A stretch of DNA of 64,000 nt from Roseateles sp. SL47 (GCF_026625885.1 NZ_CP113068.1:4154001-4218000), one strand, 5' to 3'; positions 8,013 to 17,812 are shown, counted from the first letter of the stretch. Notes: generated from the letters alone by a model not told the origin. A program made the numbers and translations.

Positions 8013-11000
8013 GGAACACGGCTTGTTTGAACGCCTCATCCGGGGCTGCATCCAGCATCGCTGGCTGGTGTTGGTGGCAGTGCTGGTGATGGCCGGGCTG
8101 GGCTTGTACAGCTACAGCCGCCTGCCCATCGATGCTGTGGTGGACATCTCGAATGTGCAGGTGGTGGTCAACACCGAGGCCCCGGGTTATTCACCGCTGG
8201 AGACCGAGCAACGCGTCACTTATCCCGTGGAGGCCGTCATGGCGGGGCTGCCAGGGCTGGAGCAGACCCGGTCGCTGTCACGCTACGGGCTGTCGCAGGT
8301 CACCGTCATCTTCAAGGACGGCACCGACATCCACTTCGCCCGCCAATTGGTCAATCAGCGGCTGCAGGAGGCCCGTGACCGACTGCCCGCCGGTGTGTCC
8401 AGCAGCATGGGGCCCATCTCCACCGGCCTGGGCGAGATCTACCTCTGGACGGTGGAAGCCGACCCCGCCGCCCGCACCCCGCAGGGCCAACCCTACAGCC
8501 CATCCGATCTGCGGGAGATCCAGGACTGGGTCATCAAGCCACAACTGCGCAATGTGCCGGGGGTCACCGAGATCAACACCATCGGCGGCTTCGAGAAGCA
8601 GTATGTCGTGGCCCCCAGCCTGGAGCGCCTGGGCGCCCACGGCCTGAGCCTCACGGACATCGTCCAGGCGCTGGAGCGCAACAACATGAACCTCGGGGCC
8701 GGCTACATCGAGCGCCAGGGCGAGCAATACCTGGTGCGGGCGCCGGGGCAGGTGAAGTCACTGGAGGACATCGGCGAGATCATCGTCGGGACGGCGCAGG
8801 GCCAGCCCATCCGCATCCAGGACATCGCCAGCGTCGACATCGGCCGTGATCTGCGAACCGGTGCCGCGACCGACAACGGCCAGGAGGTGGTGCTGGGCAC
8901 CGTCTTCATGCTGATGGGTGAAAACAGCCGTGCGGTCTCGCGGGCGGTTGATGAGCGCATGGCTGCCATCAACCGCAGCCTGCCAGCCGGCGTGAAGGCG
9001 GTCACCGTCTACGACCGCACCGTGCTGGTGGACAAGGCCATCCGCACCGTGCAGAAGAACCTGGTCGAAGGGGCGCTCCTGGTGATGGCCGTGCTGCTGG
9101 TCTTCCTGGGCAACCTGCGGGCGGCGTTGATCACCGCCATGGTGATTCCCCTGTCCATGCTGTTCACCTTTACCGGCATGGTGCGTGGCGGCATCAGCGC
9201 CAACCTGATGAGCCTGGGGGCCCTGGACTTCGGCATCATCGTGGACGGCGCGGTGGTGATCATCGAAAACGCAGTGCGGCGCCTGGCGCAGGCGCAAGAG
9301 CACAAGGGCCGGGCGCTGACCCGCGACGAGCGCTTCGAGGAGGTGTTCGCCGCTGCCCGTGAAGCCCGCCGACCGTTGTTGTTCGGTCAACTGATCATCA
9401 TGGTGGTGTATGTGCCCATCCTGGCGCTGACCGGGGTGGAGGGCAAGATGTTCCACCCGATGGCCTGGACGGTGCTGTTGGCGCTGCTCGGCGCCATGGT
9501 GCTGTCGGTGACCTTTGTGCCGGCGGCGGTGGCGGTGTTCATGACCCGTCCGGTCCGGGAGAAGCACAACGGCCTGATGGACTGGGCACAGCGCCGTTAT
9601 GAGCCGGTGCTGCAGGCCACGCTGCGCAATGCGCCGGTGGTGGGCACCTTCGCCGTGGTGGCGGTGCTGGTCACCGCAGCCATCGCCACCCGCCTGGGCA
9701 GTGAATTCGTGCCCAACCTGAATGAAGGCGACCTGGCCGTGCAGGCCCTGCGGGTGCCCGGCACCAGCCTGAGTGAATCGGTGGCCATGCAGCGGCGCCT
9801 GGAGTCGCATCTCAAGGAGAGATTCCCGGAGATCGAGCGCATCTTCGCCCGCACCGGCACCGCAGAAATCGCGGCGGACCCGATGCCGCCCAACATCAGT
9901 GACGGCTACATCATGCTCAAGCCGATGGATCAGTGGCCGACGCCGCGACGCTCCCGGGACGAACTGCTGGCGGCCCTCCGGGAGGAAGCCGCCCAAGTCC
10001 CGGGCAGCAGCTACGAGTTCTCCCAGCCGATCCAGTTGCGGTTCAATGAACTGATCTCGGGCATCCGGTCCGATGTGGCGGTGAAGGTCTTCGGCGACGA
10101 TCACGATGTGCTCAACAACACGGCCGAACGTCTGGCAGCCGTCTTGCGCCAGGTCCCCGGCGCCACCGAGGTGAAGGTGGAGCAGACCACCGGTCTGCCG
10201 ACGCTGTCGATCCAGGTGGATCGAGCCAAGGCAGCCCGTTATGGACTGAACATGACCGACGTGCAAGAGACCGTGGCGATTGCCGTGGGTGGCCGCGAGG
10301 CCGGCACCTTCTTCCAGGGCGACCGGCGATTCGATCTGGTCGTTCGGTTGCCCGAGGCCCTGCGGCAGGACCTGGAAGCGCTGCGGCAACTGCCCATTCC
10401 GTTGCCCAAGGGGCCTGGCACGGATCGCGCGGCCTATGTGCCGCTTGCGGAAATCGCCACCCTGGAGGCCGCACCCGGTCCCAATCAGGTGTCGCGGGAG
10501 AACGGCAAACGGCGCGTGGTGGTGAGCGCCAATGTGTCCGGGCGGGACCTCGGCTCGTTTGTGGCGGATGCGCAGCGTGCGGTGGCCGGTGTGGAGATCC
10601 CCACCGGGTACTGGACGGCCTGGGGCGGCACCTTCGAACAGCTGCAATCAGCAACACAGCGGCTGCAGTGGGTGGTGCCGCTGGCGCTGGCCATGGTGCT
10701 GGGCTTGTTGTTCACCATGTTTGGCAACGTCAAGGATGGGTTGATCGTCTTCACCGGCATTCCCTTTGCGCTCACCGGCGGTGTGCTGGCGCTGTGGATG
10801 CGGGACATTCCCTTGTCGATCAGCGCCGCCGTCGGCTTCATCGCGCTCAGCGGCGTGGCCGTGCTGAACGGGCTGGTGATGTTGTCCTTCATCCGCGGGC
10901 TGCGTGAGCAAGGCCTGGCGCTGGAGGACGCAGTGCGGCAGGGGGCCTTGTCTCGACTGCGTCCGGTGCTGATGACGGCGCTGGTCGCTTCGCTGGGCTT

Positions 11001-11172
11001 TGTGCCGATGGCCCTGGCCACCGGCACCGGCGCCGAGGTGCAGCGCCCGCTGGCGACGGTGGTGATCGGCGGCATCTTGTCGTCCACCGCCTTGACCTTG
11101 CTGGTGCTGCCGCTGCTCTACCAGTGGGTGCATCGGCGCCTCACGCCATCGGCCGCGCGCCCAGCGCACTGA
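8002..11172 (+). CDS. czcA: CzcA-like heavy-metal RND efflux pump
   Basis: This 1056-residue inner-membrane protein is a proton-driven exporter of divalent cations. It has the RND plan: TM1 at about 13-35, a large periplasmic loop, TM2-6 at about 350-530, a second periplasmic loop, and TM8-12 at the C-terminus. The heavy-metal signature in TM4, DFGIIVDGAVVIIEN, gives D409, D415 and E422. These have the same spacing as the essential D402, D408 and E415 of Cupriavidus CzcA, so it belongs to the metal-exporting HME class rather than the drug class. Which of Zn, Co, Cd, Ni or Cu it exports cannot be decided from sequence alone; CzcI upstream favours Zn/Co/Cd. Confidence 0.92.
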   Translation: MRTEEHGLFERLIRGCIQHRWLVLVAVLVMAGLGLYSYSRLPIDAVVDISNVQVVVNTEAPGYSPLETEQRVTYPVEAVMAGLPGLEQTRSLSRYGLSQVTVIFKDGTDIHFARQLVNQRLQEARDRLPAGVSSSMGPISTGLGEIYLWTVEADPAARTPQGQPYSPSDLREIQDWVIKPQLRNVPGVTEINTIGGFEKQYVVAPSLERLGAHGLSLTDIVQALERNNMNLGAGYIERQGEQYLVRAPGQVKSLEDIGEIIVGTAQGQPIRIQDIASVDIGRDLRTGAATDNGQEVVLGTVFMLMGENSRAVSRAVDERMAAINRSLPAGVKAVTVYDRTVLVDKAIRTVQKNLVEGALLVMAVLLVFLGNLRAALITAMVIPLSMLFTFTGMVRGGISANLMSLGALDFGIIVDGAVVIIENAVRRLAQAQEHKGRALTRDERFEEVFAAAREARRPLLFGQLIIMVVYVPILALTGVEGKMFHPMAWTVLLALLGAMVLSVTFVPAAVAVFMTRPVREKHNGLMDWAQRRYEPVLQATLRNAPVVGTFAVVAVLVTAAIATRLGSEFVPNLNEGDLAVQALRVPGTSLSESVAMQRRLESHLKERFPEIERIFARTGTAEIAADPMPPNISDGYIMLKPMDQWPTPRRSRDELLAALREEAAQVPGSSYEFSQPIQLRFNELISGIRSDVAVKVFGDDHDVLNNTAERLAAVLRQVPGATEVKVEQTTGLPTLSIQVDRAKAARYGLNMTDVQETVAIAVGGREAGTFFQGDRRFDLVVRLPEALRQDLEALRQLPIPLPKGPGTDRAAYVPLAEIATLEAAPGPNQVSRENGKRRVVVSANVSGRDLGSFVADAQRAVAGVEIPTGYWTAWGGTFEQLQSATQRLQWVVPLALAMVLGLLFTMFGNVKDGLIVFTGIPFALTGGVLALWMRDIPLSISAAVGFIALSGVAVLNGLVMLSFIRGLREQGLALEDAVRQGALSRLRPVLMTALVASLGFVPMALATGTGAEVQRPLATVVIGGILSSTALTLLVLPLLYQWVHRRLTPSAARPAH

Positions 11173-11251
11173 GGGGCCGGATGGACACCGTCGAGGGGTC
11201 TGGCAATTGACCAATAATCGGTGGCCCCTTGGCCCGACCCTGGAGAAACCG

Positions 11252-12997
11252 ATGAGTCTTTTGTTCACTCCCTCCACGCAGCGATGGAGCGGCCTGCTGC
11301 TGGCCGGCCTGACGCTGACCTTCCTGCCCACGGCGCAGGGCGCTTCGGTAGCGCCGGTGGCCGCCGAGCACGGCATGGTCGTCACTGCGCAGCACCTGGC
11401 CAGCCAGGTCGGCGTGGATGTGCTGAAGCGTGGCGGTAATGCGGTGGATGCGGCCGTCGCAGTGGGGTATGCCCTGGCCGTGGTGTATCCCGCCGCCGGC
11501 AACCTGGGCGGCGGTGGCTTCATGACGGTGCAACTGGCTGATGGCCGCAAGACCTTCCTGGACTTCCGGGAAAAGGCCCCGCTGGCGGCCACCGCCAACA
11601 TGTACCTGGACCGCGACAACAACGTCATCAAGGGGCTCAGCACCCGAGGCCATCTGGCGGTGGGCGTGCCCGGCACGGTGTCCGGCCTGGAATTCGCCCG
11701 TCAGCACTACGGCACCATGAAGCGCCAGGTCTTGCTGGCGCCGGCAATTGCCTTGGCGGAGAAAGGGTTTGTCCTGGATCAGGGCGACATCGACATGCTG
11801 CACACCGCCACGGCGGATTTCCGCCAGGACCAGGCGTCCGGCGCCATCTTCCTGCGCAAGGGCGGTGTGCCCTATGAGGTGGGCGACACCCTGGTCCAGA
11901 AGGACCTGGCACGCACGCTGAAGGCGGTCAGCGACAAGGGATCGGCCGGCTTCTATCAAGGAGCGGTGGGGGCTGCGCTTGTGCAATCCAGCAAGGCCGG
12001 CGGCGGCATCATCACCCAGGCCGATCTGGATCAATACAGCACCCGCGAGCTGGCGCCGATTGAATGCGACTACCGCGGGTATCACGTGGTGTCCGCCCCG
12101 CCCCCCAGCAGCGGCGGCGTGATCATCTGCGAGATGCTCAACGTCCTGGAGGGGTATCCGATGAAGGCGCTGGGCTACCGATCCGCCCAGGCGGTGCACT
12201 ATCAGATCGAGGCCATGCGCCATGCCTATGCCGATCGCAACAGCTATCTCGGCGATCCGGACTTCGTGAAGAACCCGATCGCCCGGCTGACCGACAAGGC
12301 CTATGCCGAGCGCATCCGCGCCGTCATCAACCCGGACAAGGCAGGCGTCTCGCAAGACATCAAGCCCGGCGTGGAGCCGCATGAAGGCAGCAACACCACC
12401 CACTATTCCATTGCGGACCGCTGGGGCAATGCGGTGTCCGTCACCTACACCCTGAACGACTGGTTCGGTGCGAAAGTGACCGCAGCAGGCACCGGTGTGC
12501 TGCTGAACAATGAGATGGACGACTTCACGTCCAAGGTGGGTGTGCCCAACATGTATGGCCTGGTGCAGGGCGAGGCCAATGCCATTGCCCCAGGCAAGCG
12601 GCCGCTGTCTTCCATGAGCCCGACGATTGTGAGCAAGGACGGCAAGCCGGTGATGGTGGTGGGCACACCGGGCGGCAGCCGCATCATCACGGCCGTGCTG
12701 CACACCATGCTCAATGTCATCGACTACGGGATGACCGTTCAGGAGGCGGTGGACGCTCCCCGTTTCCACCAGCAATGGCTGCCGGATGTCACCAATGTGG
12801 AGCCGTTTGCGCTGTCGCCGGACACGCAGGCGCTGCTGGTGGCCAAGGGGCAGAAGTTCGGGCCGCCACAGCCGGCCAACCATGTGGCCGCGATTTTGAT
12901 CGGGGCGCCGTCATTGGGCGGCCAGCCGGTGGGCAAGAACCGGTTTTATGGCGCCAATGACCCGCGCCGCAACAGTGGCCTGGCTGTGGGGTACTGA
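11252..12997 (+). CDS. ggt: Gamma-glutamyltranspeptidase
   Basis: This 581-residue periplasmic proenzyme cleaves or transfers the gamma-glutamyl group of glutathione. An in-frame TTG at 11207 exists, but ATG 11252 has GGAGAAACC just upstream and begins a good signal peptide (LLLAGLTLTFLPTAQG). The precursor self-cleaves before a Thr: SNTTHYS is present, with T382 as the expected catalytic N-terminal Thr of the small subunit. The GGG-type glycine loop appears as GTPGGSRII near the C-terminus, and NLGGGGFM lies in the large subunit. It lies 79 bp after czcA on the same strand but probably has its own promoter. Glutathione turnover next to a metal pump may be coincidental. Confidence 0.93.
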   Translation: MSLLFTPSTQRWSGLLLAGLTLTFLPTAQGASVAPVAAEHGMVVTAQHLASQVGVDVLKRGGNAVDAAVAVGYALAVVYPAAGNLGGGGFMTVQLADGRKTFLDFREKAPLAATANMYLDRDNNVIKGLSTRGHLAVGVPGTVSGLEFARQHYGTMKRQVLLAPAIALAEKGFVLDQGDIDMLHTATADFRQDQASGAIFLRKGGVPYEVGDTLVQKDLARTLKAVSDKGSAGFYQGAVGAALVQSSKAGGGIITQADLDQYSTRELAPIECDYRGYHVVSAPPPSSGGVIICEMLNVLEGYPMKALGYRSAQAVHYQIEAMRHAYADRNSYLGDPDFVKNPIARLTDKAYAERIRAVINPDKAGVSQDIKPGVEPHEGSNTTHYSIADRWGNAVSVTYTLNDWFGAKVTAAGTGVLLNNEMDDFTSKVGVPNMYGLVQGEANAIAPGKRPLSSMSPTIVSKDGKPVMVVGTPGGSRIITAVLHTMLNVIDYGMTVQEAVDAPRFHQQWLPDVTNVEPFALSPDTQALLVAKGQKFGPPQPANHVAAILIGAPSLGGQPVGKNRFYGANDPRRNSGLAVGY

Positions 12998-13027
12998 CAC
13001 TCAAGCAGGCCGGGCGCGCCTGCATCA

Positions 13028-13044
13028 GGGCCTGCATCAGGCCC
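13028..13044. terminator. Hairpin at the ggt/araC convergence
   Basis: GGGCCTG (13028-13034) and CAGGCCC (13038-13044) form a perfect 7-bp stem around a 3-base loop. It is built on a tandem CCTGCATCAGG and overlaps the stop codon of the convergent AraC gene. It is likely a shared stop signal without a U-tract. Confidence 0.4.
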
Positions 13045-13930
13045 CCCTGGACAAAGCCGCCGCCAGACTGACCCGCTGGCGCCAGGCCTGGTCCAGCCCA
13101 CCGCCCTGGGTATGCCAGGGGCCGGTGAAGAACTTCGATGGGCAGACCCCATAACATCGCTGCCACACCTTCGCCAGATGGGCGGAGTCGGAGAAGCCGC
13201 ACAACTGGGCGATATCGGTCAGCGGCCGTCCACTGCCCAGGAACATGGCGGCACGGCGGATTTTTTCAGCCAGGGCATATTGACGCACGGTGAGGCCCAG
13301 TGCGGCCACAAACACCTGCGAGGCACGCCGTGCCGGCAATCCGGCGCGCTGGCCCAGCACTGACAGACCGGCCGTGGGGTCCATGCGCACAACGGCCATC
13401 ATCTGCAACACCGGAGACGCCACGGGCTGCGCTGGCCCGATGCTGTCCGCCACATCGGACACATGCAAAGCCACCGCAGCGCGCAGTTGCGAGCCACAGA
13501 GGCGTTGCTCGGCGAAGGCCTGCGCGCAACCCAGCAGCCCCGAGAACCGGACGGTGTCCAGCACCTGCACGGTCTCCGTGGGGGCCTGGCGGCTGAAGGT
13601 GTTGTAACGCGGGTGCGTGGGCTCCAGATCAATCATGGCAACCGGACCGCCCCCGGCGTTCACGGCACGCTTCAGGAACGGGCGGATGGCCAGCAAGCGC
13701 CCGGTCCAGCATCGGCCACCCGCGCTGATCTGCAACGGCTCCGGGCCGATGGCACATGCGAGGGTGACCGAATGGCGGCAGACATCCGTCTGGATGTTGG
13801 GGCCGGCGTAGATGAAGCTGTCTCCCAGGAGCCCCAGGCGGGGCGTGGCCAATGTCTTGAGCATCGTGTTGGCATGCTCGGCCACGCCGCCGCCAGCGTC
13901 AAGGCTGAACCCTGTTGCGCTCGATGTCAT
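13037..13930 (-). CDS. AraC-family transcriptional regulator
   Basis: This regulator of about 297 residues has a C-terminal AraC HTH pair. The first helix-turn-helix lies around GLPARRASQVFVAALGLTVRQYAL, and the second around LTDIAQLCGFSDSAHLAKVWQRCYG, followed by CPSKFF. The N-terminal 190 residues form an effector-sensing domain of unknown ligand. The start is uncertain: ATG 13930 (with AGG a few bases upstream), a GTG at 13945, or ATG 13864. The first two overlap the upstream chaperone-like gene. It is the last gene of a set reading hydrolase, chaperone-like, regulator, so it may control the polyester hydrolase upstream. That role is inferred from position only. Confidence 0.8.
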   Translation of the reverse strand: MTSSATGFSLDAGGGVAEHANTMLKTLATPRLGLLGDSFIYAGPNIQTDVCRHSVTLACAIGPEPLQISAGGRCWTGRLLAIRPFLKRAVNAGGGPVAMIDLEPTHPRYNTFSRQAPTETVQVLDTVRFSGLLGCAQAFAEQRLCGSQLRAAVALHVSDVADSIGPAQPVASPVLQMMAVVRMDPTAGLSVLGQRAGLPARRASQVFVAALGLTVRQYALAEKIRRAAMFLGSGRPLTDIAQLCGFSDSAHLAKVWQRCYGVCPSKFFTGPWHTQGGGLDQAWRQRVSLAAALSRGA

Positions 13931-14612
13931 ACCGTGCCTGGGCACGCACGGCTTTCTCGGCCATGGTCAGCGTGGTGGAACTGTCCTCACGCATCAGCTC
14001 CAGCAAGCGCTGCGCCACCGCGTCGTCCTGCGCAAACATGTCGCGTGCAGGCTCCGCCCCCAGGTAGGTGGCACGTAAGGCCTGCAGCGACTTGAGCTGC
14101 GCCAGTCCTTCCTCGGGCAGCAGGGGCGCCTGCCCGGGAGGAAAGGATTGACGCTGCGCTTCCTGATAGCTTTGATACTGGCCTATCAGTTCACGCGCAC
14201 GCGTGGCCGCCGCCGCAGGCAGGCCCGCGAGTTGCGCATCGAGGGCGGCAGCCTGCTCTGCGCCCTGATGCAGGGCCAGCAGGGACTCCAGTTCCAGTCG
14301 CATCGTCTGGTCGATCACCAGGCGGCCCTGGGCGTCGACCCGGAAGGGGCGTCCATGGCCCGGTGCGGCGGGTGGACCGCTGCCGCCCGCACCGGTCGGC
14401 GCTTCCAGCATGGGGTCGGTGCGGGACGGCACGGCCTCCGCCACTGCGGGTGAGCCAGGGGTACGGGCCCAGGGAAAGGTCTTGCTGGCTTGCACAGCCT
14501 CCGGCGAGCTTGCATCGTGCTGCCAGGCATACAGCCCGACGGCACCCAGCCCTGCAAGCAGGGCTGGGGCGACGATGCGCCAGCTCACCGTACGCGAACG
14601 TCGGTGCAGCAT
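13899..14612 (-). CDS. Lipase-chaperone (Lif)-like protein, short form
   Basis: This 237-residue protein has an N-terminal membrane anchor (VAPALLAGLGAVGLYAW), a Pro/Ala-rich spacer, then a helical region from about residue 95. It resembles lipase-specific foldases: DAQGRLVIDQTMRLELESLL, LPAAAATRARELIGQYQSYQEA, and YLGAEPARDMFAQDDAVAQRL near the C-terminus. Such foldases stay anchored in the inner membrane and fold secreted lipases in the periplasm. The strict family motif R-x-x-F-D-Y-[FC]-L-S-A is degenerate here, and the protein ends early, so the second mini-domain looks incomplete. It starts 12 bases after the PETase-like gene, which suggests co-transcription and that this hydrolase is the client. 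Assignment rests on pattern memory, not a search. Confidence 0.6.
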   Translation of the reverse strand: MLHRRSRTVSWRIVAPALLAGLGAVGLYAWQHDASSPEAVQASKTFPWARTPGSPAVAEAVPSRTDPMLEAPTGAGGSGPPAAPGHGRPFRVDAQGRLVIDQTMRLELESLLALHQGAEQAAALDAQLAGLPAAAATRARELIGQYQSYQEAQRQSFPPGQAPLLPEEGLAQLKSLQALRATYLGAEPARDMFAQDDAVAQRLLELMREDSSTTLTMAEKAVRAQARYDIERNRVQP

Positions 14613-14624
14613 GGCGGGCTCCCG

Positions 14625-15482
14625 TCAGTAAGGGCAGTTCTGGCTGTAACGGTCAAACACCAGTGCCGTGGCATAGGCCTGGTGATCAGCACCGCAGAGG
14701 AAGGACGAATACCGCGTGTCTGCGTCCACGAAGCGCTTCATCCAGGTGACCCCATAACGACCGATGGGTGTGTTGGTGCTGTTGGGCGTGAAGTGGGTGG
14801 CCAGGTTCAGCTCCGCATAGGCCTTGTACGTGGTGCCGGGCAGGCTGGCGTAGAACGGCCGCGCATGGACAGCCACAGGGGCGACGGCGTCGCCGTCAGA
14901 GCCAACGATCAGCGTCGGCACCCGCACCTGCGTGAAGCTGCTCGACAGATTCCAGGGCGTGAGCGGCAGTGAAGCCTTCAGGCTGGGGTTGTTCTCCGCT
15001 GCAATCAAGGCGCCGCCGCCGCCCATGGAATGGCCGGCCACCGCGCGTCTGTTGGGGTCGACGCGGCTGCGTACCGTGCTGCTGGCGCTGTTGACCACAT
15101 AGTTCAATGCTGCGATGAGCTGGGTGGCCCGGCTGGCGGGCTGGTCCAACGTGGTGTTGGTGTCGATGGTGATGACCACAAAGCCGTGGGTGGCCAAGCG
15201 CCGGCCGAGCCACGCCACGCTGGATTGCGTCGCGGTGAAGCCCGGGCTGATGGCAATCACGCCGTACTGGCCGGCGGTGCTGGGGTAATAGATGGTGCCG
15301 CCACCAAAGCCGGTGGCCACCGTCACCGTGCTGGTGCTGACCGCCAACGGGCCTGCGGTGGCATTGAGGCTGGCGGAGGTGGGGGCCGGACCGATCTGGG
15401 CCCAGCTGCTGCCGCCCATGACGGCCCCTGCTGCAACCAGGCCGGCGCACACCGTGCGGCGCAGAGTCTTCGAGAAGTTCAT
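14625..15482 (-). CDS. PETase-like cutinase (polyester hydrolase)
   Basis: This 285-residue secreted alpha/beta hydrolase has a signal peptide cleaved near SSWAQ. It aligns by eye along its whole length with Ideonella PETase and bacterial cutinases. The nucleophile box is GHSMGGGG (Ser152), with Asp198 in GSDGDAVAPV and His230 in NLATHF. The oxyanion position is Phe82 (PGFTATQSS) where PETase has Tyr. The substrate-clamping Trp is kept (Trp177, TPW). The C-terminal disulfide pair (Cys263/Cys283) is present, but the extra disulfide special to Ideonella PETase is absent. His and Phe replace its Ser214/Ile218 pair (VAVHARPF). It is therefore a type I-like homologue. It should cleave short esters and aliphatic polyesters; PET activity is possible but unproven. 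Two minus-strand genes follow it. Confidence 0.85.
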   Translation of the reverse strand: MNFSKTLRRTVCAGLVAAGAVMGGSSWAQIGPAPTSASLNATAGPLAVSTSTVTVATGFGGGTIYYPSTAGQYGVIAISPGFTATQSSVAWLGRRLATHGFVVITIDTNTTLDQPASRATQLIAALNYVVNSASSTVRSRVDPNRRAVAGHSMGGGGALIAAENNPSLKASLPLTPWNLSSSFTQVRVPTLIVGSDGDAVAPVAVHARPFYASLPGTTYKAYAELNLATHFTPNSTNTPIGRYGVTWMKRFVDADTRYSSFLCGADHQAYATALVFDRYSQNCPY

Positions 15483-15761
15483 GATGTCTCCCTGTTGTCA
15501 CGTGATGACTGAACCGCCGTGCAAGTGCCGAATGAATGCGGTCACTGAATCACACACTGCGGCCCATGCAGTCTAGGAATCACGCGGCCGGATGCCTTGT
15601 ATTGGGAAGACCTGGCCCCCCCTAGCTTGCATGCGGGGAAACCCACCCGCCCGGTGGAGTCATCCAGCCCGGTGCCGGTGAACCGGCGGCGTCCGCTGTA
15701 GAGTCGGGTGCATCTTTTCTACTACCTCGGCGGCTGCGAGCGCTGCCGCCGTTTGAGCACC

Positions 15762-17207
15762 ATGACGTCATCCAGCTATCCCCACACCCAACTGTTGATT
15801 GCCAATGAATGGGTGGACGCCACCAGTGGCCGCAAGATCGATGTGCGCAATCCGGCCACCGGCCAGGTGATCGGCACCGTGGCCCATGCCGGCAAGGAAG
15901 ACCTGGACCGTGCGCTGACCGCCGCACGCAAGGGTTTCGAGGCCTGGCGCGATGTGCCGGCCCATGAGCGTGCCGCCACCATGCGACGCGCCGCCGCCTT
16001 GCTGCGCGAACGTGCGCTGGAGATCGCGCGGCTGCTGACGCAGGAGCAGGGCAAGCCCTTGGCCGAAGCCAAGGTGGAAGTGCTGGCGGGGGCCGACATC
16101 ATTGAATGGTTTGCCGACGAAGGCCGCCGCGTTTATGGGCGCATCGTGCCGTCGCGCAATCTGGCGGCTCAGCAGCTGGTGATCAAGGAACCGGTCGGCC
16201 CGGTCGCGGCCTTCACGCCTTGGAATTTCCCGGTCAACCAGATTGTGCGCAAGCTGGGCGCGGCCTTGGCCACGGGGTGTTCCTTCCTGGTGAAGGCGCC
16301 CGAAGAAACACCGGCATCACCGGCCGCATTACTGAAGACCTTCGTCGACGCGGGTGTGCCCGCCGGCACGGTGGGCCTGGTGTTTGGCGATCCGGCCGAA
16401 ATCTCTGCCTATCTCATCCCGCATCCGATCATCCGCAAGGTGACTTTCACCGGCTCCACCCCGGTGGGCAAGCAACTGGCCTCGCTGGCTGGCGCCCACA
16501 TGAAACGCGTGACGATGGAGCTGGGCGGCCATGCCCCGGTGATCGTGGCGGAGGACGCCGATGTGGCGGTGGCGGTGAAGGCCGCAGGCGGGGCCAAGTT
16601 CCGCAATGCCGGTCAGGTCTGCATTTCGCCGACGCGATTCCTGGTGCACAACAGCATCAAGGCCCAATTCACGGAAGCCCTGGTGGCCCATGCGCAGGGG
16701 CTGAAGCTGGGGGACGGCCTGGCAGAAGGGACGACGCTGGGGCCCTTGGCCAATGAGCGTCGGCTGGCGGCGATGGCCAAGATCGTGGCGGATGCTCGCG
16801 AGCGTGGCGCCAAGGTGGCGGCCGGTGGTGAGCGGGTGGGCAGTGAAGGCAACTTCTTTGCACCCACCGTGCTGGCCGATGTGCCGCTGGACGCCTCGGT
16901 GTTTAATGACGAGCCCTTTGGCCCGGTGGCCGCCATCCGCGGCTTTGACACCTTGGAGGAGGCCATCGCCGAAGCCAACCGGCTGCCGTTTGGCCTGGCT
17001 GGGTATGCGTTCACGCGTTCCATCAAGAATGCCCATCTGCTGTCGCAGCGGGTGGAAGTGGGCATGCTTTGGATCAACCAGCCGGCCACACCTTCTGCAG
17101 AGATGCCGTTTGGTGGGGTGAAAGACTCCGGTTACGGCTCCGAGGGTGGGCCGGAAGCGCTGGAGGCCTATCTCAACACCAAGGCGGTGTCGATTCTGAG
17201 TGTTTGA
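15762..17207 (+). CDS. NAD(P)-dependent aldehyde (succinate-semialdehyde-type) dehydrogenase
   Basis: This 481-residue soluble enzyme oxidises an aldehyde to a carboxylate. I prefer ATG 15762 over an in-frame GTG at 15708 because it gives the usual family length. Visible are the cofactor motif [10 protein letters not shown], the second cofactor loop GSTPVGKQL, the general base Glu253 in ELGGHAP and the catalytic Cys287 in NAGQVCISP. The ending [17 protein letters not shown] is characteristic of succinate- or glutarate-semialdehyde dehydrogenases. The exact substrate is not decided by sequence. It appears to be a single-gene unit, divergent from the PETase-like gene across about 280 bp. Confidence 0.8.
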   Translation: MTSSSYPHTQLLIANEWVDATSGRKIDVRNPATGQVIGTVAHAGKEDLDRALTAARKGFEAWRDVPAHERAATMRRAAALLRERALEIARLLTQEQGKPLAEAKVEVLAGADIIEWFADEGRRVYGRIVPSRNLAAQQLVIKEPVGPVAAFTPWNFPVNQIVRKLGAALATGCSFLVKAPEETPASPAALLKTFVDAGVPAGTVGLVFGDPAEISAYLIPHPIIRKVTFTGSTPVGKQLASLAGAHMKRVTMELGGHAPVIVAEDADVAVAVKAAGGAKFRNAGQVCISPTRFLVHNSIKAQFTEALVAHAQGLKLGDGLAEGTTLGPLANERRLAAMAKIVADARERGAKVAAGGERVGSEGNFFAPTVLADVPLDASVFNDEPFGPVAAIRGFDTLEEAIAEANRLPFGLAGYAFTRSIKNAHLLSQRVEVGMLWINQPATPSAEMPFGGVKDSGYGSEGGPEALEAYLNTKAVSILSV

Positions 17208-17398
17208 TCTGGACGCTTGATCTGGACGATGGAGCCAAGTGCCGGGTCTGCACGCTGGACCCGGCTGCGGGTTCTGCAAGGCGGAATGACGCCGGTATTT
17301 GCGCATTCATGAGTCGGAGCGGGCAGGGCAGGGAACCGCCTTGCCGCCTCCCACCGACTAGGAGTCGCCGCACCTTTGCGGCCTCCGTCGCGTGGACC

Positions 17399-17812
17399 AT
17401 GAATTTCCCTTGCACCTCCTGCGGCGCTTGCTGCCGCCACCTGCCCGCCGCATCCCCACTGAACGTCGGTGATGGCATTTGTCGACATCTCGATCCGCAT
17501 GACCAGCGCTGCGCCGTTTATGAACAGCGGCCGCTGATCTGCCGGGTGGATGAGCTCTACCGCGAGCGCTTGTCGACGCGCTTGTCTGCCCGTGTGTATT
17601 ACCTGGTGCAGGCGCAGGGCTGCGTCACGCTGGACGCCTCCAATGCGGATGTCCCGGCTGAGGTCATGCGTCGGCTGGCGCAGGACGAGGGCGGCCCAGC
17701 GCCGTTGCCCTTGTCAGACCAGGAACTGGAGGAGGGCTTGGTGGCGGTGATGACCGAAGCCGCGCCGCTCATTGCCAGCATGTTGGACGGCGGCGGCCCA
17801 GCCACCCCATAG
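17399..17812 (+). CDS. YkgJ-family cysteine-cluster protein
   Basis: This 137-residue protein has the zinc- or iron-binding cysteine pattern of the YkgJ/UPF0153 family: CTSCGACC near the N-terminus, then GICRHLD and RCAVYEQRPLICR. Family members are small cytoplasmic metal-binding proteins of uncertain role. I start it at ATG 17399, although the open frame extends upstream to 17069 within the aldehyde dehydrogenase gene, because the family begins just before the first cysteine motif. No strong ribosome binding site is visible. Its 3' end overlaps the convergent PEP-CTERM gene by 44 bases. Confidence 0.75.
   Translation: MNFPCTSCGACCRHLPAASPLNVGDGICRHLDPHDQRCAVYEQRPLICRVDELYRERLSTRLSARVYYLVQAQGCVTLDASNADVPAEVMRRLAQDEGGPAPLPLSDQELEEGLVAVMTEAAPLIASMLDGGGPATP

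Noticed and set aside
8758..10647. A 629-codon minus-strand open frame opposite czcA
   Set aside because: The His/Gln/Arg-rich antisense reading has no domain, while czcA has intact RND motifs in this region.
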